Below are positions 1-5,819 of a DNA stretch of 5,819 bases, piece after piece. A program made the translations under genes and the position numbers. Within the stretch, counting starts at the first letter, position 1, and every line of letters begins with the position of its first letter. Source of the DNA: Chloroflexota bacterium (GTDB lineage Bacteria; Chloroflexota; Limnocylindria; Limnocylindrales; CSP1-4); contig JANYAA010000048.1 in assembly GCA_025355255.1 (NCBI GenBank), positions 1 to 5,819 of the forward strand. Reading direction: 5' to 3'. The notes under the pieces were generated by a model. That model had not been told where the DNA came from. It saw nothing but the letters and a program-made list of their open reading frames with translations, and made no database searches.

Positions 1-455
1 ACGGCGGCCCACAGCGCGGCGCCGGTCGCGATCGGGAGGTGACCACCGACGATCGCGTTCGAGCCAAGATGGCCGTGCGCGACATCGACGAGGTGCATCG
101 AGCCGCCACGTCCGCGACAGGCGCCAGCCTCGCGGCCCATAAGCTCGGCGATCAGGCCGACGAGCGGTCCGCCGCGGGCGAGGTAGTGCCCGTGACCGCG
201 ATGGGTGCTGGACACGTAGTCGTCTGGGCCCAGGGCGTCGCAGATGCCGACCGCGACCGCCTCCTGACCGATGCTGACGTGGCACATCGTGCTCGAGAGC
301 CGGTTCTCGAGCAGCAGCTCCAGGACCTTCTCCTCGGCTCGCCGGATGCGGAGCATCTCGCGGTAGAGGCGGAGGAGCTCGGCCGGGGCGGCGGCTGTCG
401 GCGCCCCCGATTGCGGTGAGCCGCCCACCGGCTGTCGCGGATCAACCGTTGACAT
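1..455 (-). CDS. TPP-dependent 2-oxoacid dehydrogenase E1 component, alpha subunit (PdhA/AcoA-like), C-terminus outside the window
   Basis: Seen: an open frame on the minus strand from ATG at 455 to the left edge gives 151 residues and no stop. After a low-complexity N-terminus (about residues 1-25) comes a helical segment with LYREMLRIRRAEEKV (30-44), then SIGQEAVAVG (61-70), THRGHGHYLARGG (84-96), RGRGGSMHLVD (114-124) and IVGGHLPIATGAAL (135-148). Known: these blocks in this order are typical of the alpha subunit of pyruvate, acetoin and branched-chain 2-oxoacid dehydrogenase E1, which decarboxylates a 2-oxoacid on thiamine diphosphate together with a beta subunit in the cytoplasm. The GDG...N thiamine motif should lie just beyond the edge. 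Start choice: GAGGTG at 463-468 sits 7 nt before the ATG, inside the end of the kinase gene, and the two genes overlap by 14 nt. Inferred: co-translated with the kinase. The blocks do not separate pyruvate, acetoin or another substrate. The beta subunit may lie further left. Confidence 0.9.
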   Translation of the reverse strand, partial: MSTVDPRQPVGGSPQSGAPTAAAPAELLRLYREMLRIRRAEEKVLELLLENRLSSTMCHVSIGQEAVAVGICDALGPDDYVSSTHRGHGHYLARGGPLVGLIAELMGREAGACRGRGGSMHLVDVAHGHLGSNAIVGGHLPIATGAALWAA

Positions 456-1998
456 GCTCAACCACCTCGTGCATGAGATCCCGCATCGCGCCATATGAGG
501 CGACATAGCGGTCAAGGAAGAATTGGTACGCCTCGTGCGCCCCCTGGTCCGGCTCGATCCGCCGGACAACTGAGACCATGGACCGCGCCGCGGTCGCCAC
601 GTCGGGATGGACATTGCCGGCGACCGAGGCCAGCGCGGCCGCCCCGAGGCTGACGGCCTCGGGCACCGCCGTGAGCGAGATCGGCAGGCCCGAGACGTCT
701 GCATGGGTCTGCATCCAGATGTCCGTGTTGGTCGCCCCCCCGCAGGCCACGATGTCGGTCAGATCGTGCCCGCTCGCCCGGAACGTCCTGAAGATGTTCT
801 CCGTCCCGAAGCAGACCGCCTCGATGATGGCCCGGTAGATGTGGGCCGGGGTGTGACTCAGGGATAGTCCCCAGAGCATCCCGCGCGCCTCGGCGTCGAC
901 ATACGGCGTGCGGTTGCCCTGCCAGAAGTCGAGTGCCAGGAGACCGTCCGAGCCCGGCGGGATGCGCGCCGCGTACCCGGCCAGGCGGGCCCAGGCGGCC
1001 TCCCCGGTGACGACGGGGGCGTCAAACCAGGATCCGGTCGCGATGTCCCGGAACCAGTGCATGACGGATCCGGTGGAGACCTGTCCGCCTTCGATCGTGT
1101 ACTGGCCGGGCACCACCGCGTCGGTGTACGACCCGAACATGCCCGGGGCGTAGCTCGCGATGGCGGTCTGGGCGAGGTGGAGGTGGGACGACCCGGTAAT
1201 CAACGCGACGCGACCTGGGGCGACGACGTCCAGCCCGACTTGGCCCACGAACGCGTCGGCGCCGCCCTCGGCGACGGGGGTGCCGGCCGGCAATCCGAGC
1301 GCTTCGGCCGCCTCGGCACTCAGCCTGCCGAGTGTGTCGCCCATGTCCACCACGCGCGACGGGAGCTTGTCCACGAGGTCGTGTAGCCCGACGGCGTCAA
1401 ACAGGCTGATCGGCCAGCCGCCGGCGTGGCGGTCGTAGTAGCCCCGGATCGCGGCCGTGTTGATGCTGACCGCCCACTCGCCGGTGAGCCGCCAGCCGAG
1501 CCAGTCCGTGTACTCGCAGATGTGGACGGCGCTGCGATACGTCTCGGGCTCGTTGTCGGACAGCCACAGGACCTTGCTCAGCAGCCACTCCGCGGACGTC
1601 TTGTCATAGCCGCTGTACTTCAGCGCCGGATCACCGGTCGCCGCGATTCGCTTCGCCTGGGCAGCCGCGCGCACGTCCATCCAGATCAGCGCCGGCCGAA
1701 GGGGCACGCCGTTCGCGTCGAGCGCCACGACCGTGCAGCTTGTGCACGCCACGGCGAGCGCCCGAATCGCGCTCGGCGAGACGCCACTCGAGGCGATTGC
1801 CGACCTAGTTGCCTCGACCGTGGCTGCCCACCAGTCCGCGGGGTCCTGCTCCGCCCACCCGGGCCGCTCGTGCGCCGTCCCGTACGGGGCTCGGGCGAAT
1901 GCGATGACGTGTCCGGACGCGTCGAAGATGCCGGCCCGGACGCCCTCCGTGCCGCCGTCGAGTCCAAGCAGATATGGCCCGCCGCCTAGGTGTGCCAC
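442..1998 (-). CDS. FGGY-family carbohydrate kinase (pentulokinase/polyol-kinase-like)
   Basis: ATP-dependent kinase expected to phosphorylate a ketose, polyol or related substrate in the cytoplasm. The product is 518 aa, usual for the family (about 500). Seen: N-terminal phosphate-binding LGLDGGTEGVRAG (11-23), GWAEQDPADWW (47-57), IWMDVRA (105-111), EYTDWLGWRLTGEW (162-175), the catalytic-Asp block EGGADAFVGQVG (244-255, probable base D248), and the C-terminal domain signature GGATNTDIWMQTHADVSG (420-437) followed by LGAAALA (451-457). Start: GTG at 1998 has GAGGA 7 nt upstream and places the LDGGT motif near the N-terminus as expected. The same frame stays open upstream to 2562, but that stretch is antisense to leuC, has no kinase motif and is rejected. 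The gene overlaps the downstream E1 alpha gene by 14 nt. The substrate is unknown: the WMDVRA and CEYTDW features recall ribulokinase/xylulokinase relatives, but I cannot assign one. It is transcribed divergently from leuCD. Confidence 0.93.
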   Translation of the reverse strand: MAHLGGGPYLLGLDGGTEGVRAGIFDASGHVIAFARAPYGTAHERPGWAEQDPADWWAATVEATRSAIASSGVSPSAIRALAVACTSCTVVALDANGVPLRPALIWMDVRAAAQAKRIAATGDPALKYSGYDKTSAEWLLSKVLWLSDNEPETYRSAVHICEYTDWLGWRLTGEWAVSINTAAIRGYYDRHAGGWPISLFDAVGLHDLVDKLPSRVVDMGDTLGRLSAEAAEALGLPAGTPVAEGGADAFVGQVGLDVVAPGRVALITGSSHLHLAQTAIASYAPGMFGSYTDAVVPGQYTIEGGQVSTGSVMHWFRDIATGSWFDAPVVTGEAAWARLAGYAARIPPGSDGLLALDFWQGNRTPYVDAEARGMLWGLSLSHTPAHIYRAIIEAVCFGTENIFRTFRASGHDLTDIVACGGATNTDIWMQTHADVSGLPISLTAVPEAVSLGAAALASVAGNVHPDVATAARSMVSVVRRIEPDQGAHEAYQFFLDRYVASYGAMRDLMHEVVEHVNG

Positions 1999-2025
1999 GC
2001 TGTCGTCCTCGTCTGATTGCACAAT

Positions 2026-2053
2026 TGCTGCATTCTCGCACCAACGTGCAGCA
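2026..2053. promoter_or_regulatory. Inverted repeat, possible operator of the kinase/E1 operon
   Basis: Seen: TGCTGCA (2026-2032) and TGCAGCA (2047-2053) form a perfect 7-bp inverted repeat with a 14-nt spacer, so the half-site centres are 21 bp apart, two helical turns. A smaller GCAC/GTGC repeat (2038-2041, 2046-2049) overlaps it. A weak minus-strand promoter can be drawn across it: TTGGTG (2039-2044), 17-nt spacing, TGCAAT (2016-2021). TACTGT (2056-2061) is an alternative -10. This is the most AT-rich part of the divergent gap. Inferred: a repressor or activator of the catabolic operon could bind here. Chance occurrence is not excluded. Confidence 0.3.
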
Positions 2054-2183
2054 TCACAGTAGATCAAGTGAGTCGGGTGCGCGGGGCGATTCCGCCTGGT
2101 TCGGCCTCCTGCCGCCCGCTGCACGGACCCGCCGGAGAGGCAAGCGCAGGCCGGTCCGGGAGAGGTCGCGCGTGTCGGTCTGG

Positions 2184-2189
2184 TAGGCT
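2184..2189 (+). promoter_or_regulatory. Candidate -10 element for leuCD
   Basis: TAGGCT fits the TANNNT -10 pattern common in high-GC bacteria and lies 22 nt before the ATG at 2212 and 40 nt before the ATG at 2230. No recognisable -35 is seen at the expected distance (about 2161-2166). A transcript would start near 2196 and have a short leader. An upstream imperfect hairpin (CGGACC 2124-2129 with GGTCCG 2153-2158, long loop) would then be outside the transcript. No leucine-rich leader peptide or T-box is visible. Confidence 0.35.
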
Positions 2190-2229
2190 CAGGCATCCTC
2201 CAACCCGCCCCATGGACCTTCCCGTCACG

Positions 2230-3672
<1,443 letters not shown>

Positions 3673-3674
3673 TC

Positions 3675-4298
3675 GTGGCCGAGGGCTTCCGCTCCTTCAC
3701 CTCCAAGCTCATCCCGCTGCCGGCCGAGAACGTCGACACGGACCAGATTGTCCCGGCGCGGTACCTCAAGGTCACCGACAAAGAGGGCTTGGCCGAGGCG
3801 CTCTTCCGCGACTATCGGTTCAACGAGGACGGGGCCAAGAAGGATCCGCCGTTCATCATCGACCGCCCGGAGAACGCCGGCCGGAAGGTGCTCCTCGTGG
3901 GGGACAACTTCGGCACGGGCTCCTCGCGTGAGCACGCCCCCTGGGCGCTCCGCTCATGGGGCATCCAGGCGGTCCTCTCCACGTCCTTTGCGGACATCTT
4001 CAACAACAACGCGCTCAAGAACGGCGTGCTGCCCATCGTTGTGGACCCGGCCACGCACACGGCCCTGTTTGAGCTGGTTGCGGCCGATCCGGATGCCGAG
4101 ATCCGGGTTGACCTGGCTGAGCAGGGACTCCTGCTGCCGGACGGGACAACGATTGACTTCGATATCGACCCCTTCTCCAAGATGATGCTGCTCGCCGGGA
4201 CCGACGAGATTGGCTACGTCCTAGCCAAGGACGCCGCCATCACGGCTTGGGAAGCCGCGCATCCCGCCCGTGTGGACACGAGGTTTGCGGCGGCCTGA
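3675..4298 (+). CDS. leuD: 3-isopropylmalate dehydratase small subunit
   Basis: Small (swivelling-domain) partner of LeuC; completes the active site and contributes to substrate recognition. The product is 207 aa, close to E. coli LeuD (201). Seen: FTSKLIPLPAENVDTDQIVP (8-27) followed by ARYLK (28-32), GDNFGTGSSREHAPWAL (76-92), the hallmark swivel-domain loop with SSRE, and SFADIFNNNALKNGVLPI (104-121). The C-terminus after about residue 175 is less conserved and Ala-rich. Start: GTG at 3675, set by the GGAGGG site 8 nt upstream and by agreement with the family N-terminus. Only 2 nt separate it from the leuC stop, so the pair is an operon and probably translationally coupled. Nothing is truncated or missing. 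leuB does not follow; the next gene is unrelated. Confidence 0.97.
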   Translation: MAEGFRSFTSKLIPLPAENVDTDQIVPARYLKVTDKEGLAEALFRDYRFNEDGAKKDPPFIIDRPENAGRKVLLVGDNFGTGSSREHAPWALRSWGIQAVLSTSFADIFNNNALKNGVLPIVVDPATHTALFELVAADPDAEIRVDLAEQGLLLPDGTTIDFDIDPFSKMMLLAGTDEIGYVLAKDAAITAWEAAHPARVDTRFAAA

Positions 4299-4310
4299 GC
4301 AGCGGCGGGA

Positions 4311-4329
4311 ACCGGTACGGCAAGCCGGT
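4311..4329 (+). terminator. Small hairpin after leuD, weak terminator candidate
   Basis: ACCGG (4311-4315) pairs with CCGGT (4325-4329), extended by one G-U pair, around a 7-nt loop. It lies 12 nt after the leuD stop. There is no T-tract, so an intrinsic terminator is doubtful; it could also be a chance structure in GC-rich DNA in the 43-nt gap before the lipoprotein gene. Confidence 0.2.
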
Positions 4330-4341
4330 CGTCAGGCGGCC

Positions 4342-4995
4342 ATGAAGACCTCGACGATGCGCCTTGCGGCCAGCCTCGCGCTGGCCGTCGCCCTTGGGGC
4401 ATGCAGCACCGCGGCACCTGTTGCGCCGGTGGCGCCCAGCGCCATGCCGCCAGTCGCCACCGGCCCCGCCGTGAGCGACCCGACGCCCGTGCCCATCGGC
4501 AGCGGCCCCGTGGGCTCGGGGCTGGATGGCGGCCTTGTCCCGGGCGGCGGCGGCGGCTCCGGCACATCGGGCTCCGGCATCAGTTCGGGCGGGAGCGGCG
4601 GGAGCGGCGGCGGCTCCGTCCCGGGCAACCCTGGCGGCGGCCAAGTCCCTGACCCCCAGCCCACCATCGTGAACCCCGTGGCCGGCCTCCAGGGCGTCCG
4701 CGCCATCGGCGCCATCAAGCTGGAGCCCGGCGTCAACGCGAGCAACGTGTCGGTGCGCATCTCGTGGTGGAGTGGCGTGGAGCCGTGTTCGGTGCTGGCG
4801 GGCGTCACCGTCGCGCGCGACGGCAACACGTTTGCGCTCACGGTCACCGAGGGCAGCAAGGGCCAGGGCATGGCGTGCATCGAGATCGCGATGTACAAGG
4901 CCACCATCGTTGACCTCGGCAAGCTTGATCCCGGCACATACACGATCAGCGCCGCGGGCGATGCCACCGCGGTCAAGGTGAAGGTGAACGGCTAG
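4342..4995 (+). CDS. Putative lipoprotein with Pro/Gly/Ser-rich tether and two-cysteine C-terminal domain
   Basis: A 217-aa predicted lipoprotein of unknown function. Seen: a signal peptide starting MKTSTMR, a hydrophobic stretch to residue 20 and a lipobox LGAC with lipidation at Cys21. Residues 22-60 are Pro/Val/Ala-rich and 61-101 are Gly/Ser-rich with short tandem GGS units, so together they look like a flexible tether holding the rest away from the membrane. Residues about 108-217 form a likely beta-rich domain with WWSGVEPC, VTVARDGNTFALTVTEGS and CIEIAMYKATIVDLG, ending in DPGTYTIS. Cys149 and Cys179 could form a disulfide. Similar extracytoplasmic domains with paired PC and CIxIA cysteines occur in secreted proteins of high-GC bacteria, from memory; I know no function. 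The ATG at 4342 is chosen because it begins the signal peptide; AGGCGG just upstream is a poor, close Shine-Dalgarno. The frame is open back to 4270 but overlaps the leuD end. A 39-nt gap leads to the protease gene. Confidence 0.85.
   Translation: MKTSTMRLAASLALAVALGACSTAAPVAPVAPSAMPPVATGPAVSDPTPVPIGSGPVGSGLDGGLVPGGGGGSGTSGSGISSGGSGGSGGGSVPGNPGGGQVPDPQPTIVNPVAGLQGVRAIGAIKLEPGVNASNVSVRISWWSGVEPCSVLAGVTVARDGNTFALTVTEGSKGQGMACIEIAMYKATIVDLGKLDPGTYTISAAGDATAVKVKVNG
4588..4614 (+). repeat. In-frame 9-bp tandem repeat in the lipoprotein tether
   Basis: GGCGGGAGC occurs twice in direct succession (4588-4596, 4597-4605) and is followed by the degenerate unit GGCGGCGGC (4606-4614). It is in frame and encodes GGSGGSGGG at residues 83-91, inside a longer GC-rich low-complexity stretch (about 4540-4645). 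Slippage would change tether length in steps of three residues without breaking the frame. Confidence 0.7.
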
Positions 4996-5022
4996 CCGCT
5001 GGCCCCGCAACGTCACCTCGCC

Positions 5023-5028
5023 CATACT
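5023..5028 (+). promoter_or_regulatory. Candidate -10 element of a leaderless protease transcript
   Basis: CATACT (4 of 6 to TATAAT, with the key A at position 2 and T at position 6) ends 6 nt before the GTG at 5035. No Shine-Dalgarno is present upstream of that GTG. The spacing fits transcription starting at or next to the start codon, as in leaderless mRNAs common in high-GC bacteria. No convincing -35 was identified. Confidence 0.35.
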
Positions 5029-5034
5029 CGCGTC

Positions 5035-5819
5035 GTGAACCTGCCACTCAGCCTGTTCGACCTGCTCGCGCTCTTCATCCTGATCGCCGCCGTGATCGCC
5101 GGGACCCGCACGGGCGCCCTGCCCCAGATCGGCGGCATCGCCGGCGCCGTGGCGGGCCTGCTGGTCACGCTCACGATCGCCCCGTGGCTGGTGGAGGTCA
5201 CCATCAGTTTGGAGCCGCTGCCGCGGGCGCTGGTGGTCCTCGGCGTGATCTTAGGCTCCGTGGTGCTGGGCGAGGCAGTGGGCTCCGCAATCGGCAGGGC
5301 AGCGGCGGGCAGCGCGGCATACAGCGTGCTCAACGCCGCAGACCGCATCATCGGCGGCGTCCTCGGCGCGGCCCAGGCCGTGCTCATCATCTGGCTCGCG
5401 GGCGGGCTGCTTGCGGCGGGACCCATTCCTGCCTTCGGGCGCGCGGTCAGCCAGTCGGCCGTGCTGCGATATCTGGACCACTACCTGCCGCCGGCGGCGG
5501 ACGTCATCGGCCAGGTCGGGGGCATCCTCGACAGCTCCGGTCTGCCGGCCGTATTCGTGGGCCTCGAGCCCATCCCGCTTGCGCCCGTGGACACCCCCAC
5601 CTCCGTGCAGGCGCAGAAGATCGCGGCTGCCGCAATCCTCAGCACCGGGCGCGTGGTGAGCCAGGCGTGCACGGCGGAGGTCACCGGTACAGGCGTGATC
5701 ATCGCGCCGCACTACATGGTCACCAACGCGCACGTAGTGGCTGGAGCGACGCTTACGGAGGTGAACCTCGGCTCCAAGACGTACACCGCCACGACGGTGG
5801 CGTTCGACCCCAAACTCGA
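5035..5819 (+). CDS. MarP-like membrane serine protease (CvpA domain plus trypsin-like domain), C-terminus outside the window
   Basis: Seen: a frame open from GTG at 5035 to the right edge, 261 codons plus two bases. Residues 1-130 hold four hydrophobic segments (about 7-23, 31-50, 62-85, 104-128) with the Gly-rich DRIIGGVLGAAQAVLIIW pattern of CvpA (colicin V production) membrane domains. A linker (131-205) leads to a trypsin-like fold: TGTGVIIAPHYMVTNAHVVAG, with catalytic His233. Known: in MarP of Mycobacterium tuberculosis (Rv3671c) a CvpA-like membrane part carries a periplasmic protease needed for acid and oxidative stress resistance. From memory its Cys214 and His235 are 21 apart; here Cys212 and His233 are also 21 apart, so the conserved disulfide is probably kept. 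The last two bases (GA) begin codon 262, the place expected for the catalytic Asp. Start: GTG at 5035 begins just before the first helix; it has no Shine-Dalgarno and may be leaderless. The nucleophile Ser is beyond the edge. Confidence 0.9.
   Translation, partial: MNLPLSLFDLLALFILIAAVIAGTRTGALPQIGGIAGAVAGLLVTLTIAPWLVEVTISLEPLPRALVVLGVILGSVVLGEAVGSAIGRAAAGSAAYSVLNAADRIIGGVLGAAQAVLIIWLAGGLLAAGPIPAFGRAVSQSAVLRYLDHYLPPAADVIGQVGGILDSSGLPAVFVGLEPIPLAPVDTPTSVQAQKIAAAAILSTGRVVSQACTAEVTGTGVIIAPHYMVTNAHVVAGATLTEVNLGSKTYTATTVAFDPKL

Noticed and set aside
39..419. Plus-strand open frame opposite the E1 alpha gene
   Set aside because: It is a shadow of the minus-strand gene, whose motifs are unambiguous; it shows no family motif itself.
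1426..1989. Plus-strand 187-aa open frame opposite the kinase
   Set aside because: It is antisense to well-conserved kinase motifs and has an Arg-rich composition typical of shadow frames.
1..1998. Split transketolase pair with a sugar kinase (as in apulose catabolism)
   Set aside because: The TPP enzyme has the RGGSMHLVD and HRGHGH blocks of dehydrogenase E1 alpha, not transketolase N-terminal motifs, so the apulose transketolase arrangement does not fit.
2124..2158. Hairpin CGGACC/GGTCCG upstream of leuC as a leucine attenuator
   Set aside because: Only 6 bp with a 23-nt loop, no run of leucine codons, no T-tract, and probably upstream of the leuC transcription start.
2017..2229. Extension of the leuC frame upstream to 2017
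   Set aside because: The encoded Arg/Pro/Gly-rich sequence does not resemble LeuC, would overlap the kinase promoter region, and the family N-terminus begins at MNTPRTL (2230) or at most at 2212.
4240..5025. Minus-strand 261-aa open frame over the lipoprotein gene, and the 214-aa one at 4332-4976
   Set aside because: Both are antisense to a gene with a clear signal peptide and lipobox; their Ala/Arg/His- or Pro-rich content comes from the repetitive GC-rich linker.
5251..5733. Minus-strand 160-aa open frame at the right end
   Set aside because: It is antisense to the CvpA/protease gene, whose helices and TNAHVV motif are clear.

Overview
This is a compact, GC-rich bacterial window with short intergenic gaps, several GTG starts and no tRNA, rRNA, CRISPR or mobile-element signal. 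It looks like ordinary chromosome from a high-GC lineage. The CvpA-type membrane/trypsin fusion (MarP-like) at the right end and the Gly/Ser-rich lipoprotein fit Actinomycetota or a high-GC Chloroflexota. The sequence alone does not decide between them.

Layout. (1) Positions 1-1998, minus strand: an FGGY-family carbohydrate kinase (GTG at 1998, stop at 442) is followed, with a 14-nt overlap, by the N-terminal 151 codons of a thiamine-diphosphate (TPP)-dependent 2-oxoacid dehydrogenase E1 alpha subunit, which runs off the left edge. A Shine-Dalgarno for the second gene lies inside the last codons of the first, so the two are probably translationally coupled. (2) Positions 1999-2229: a divergent intergenic region holding a 7-bp inverted repeat near the kinase side and a TAGGCT -10-like element near the leuC side. 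(3) Positions 2230-4298, plus strand: leuC and leuD, the two subunits of 3-isopropylmalate dehydratase, separated by 2 nt. (4) Positions 4342-4995: a small lipoprotein with a Pro/Gly/Ser-rich tether and a C-terminal domain with two cysteines. (5) Positions 5035-5819: the start of a MarP-like serine protease, four transmembrane helices followed by a periplasmic trypsin-like domain, cut by the right edge at the codon expected for the catalytic Asp.

How the genes fit together. LeuC and LeuD form one leucine-biosynthesis enzyme, with no leuA, leuB or ilv genes in view. The left operon looks catabolic: a kinase for a sugar, ketose or polyol plus a TPP-dependent decarboxylase/dehydrogenase; its substrate cannot be read from the sequence. 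The lipoprotein and the protease are both envelope proteins and may form a separate envelope or stress pair.

I found no clear evidence for a previously undescribed system. The observations most worth checking are the coupled kinase/E1 alpha gene pair, the inverted repeat in the divergent promoter region, and the apparently leaderless protease gene beside the tethered lipoprotein.
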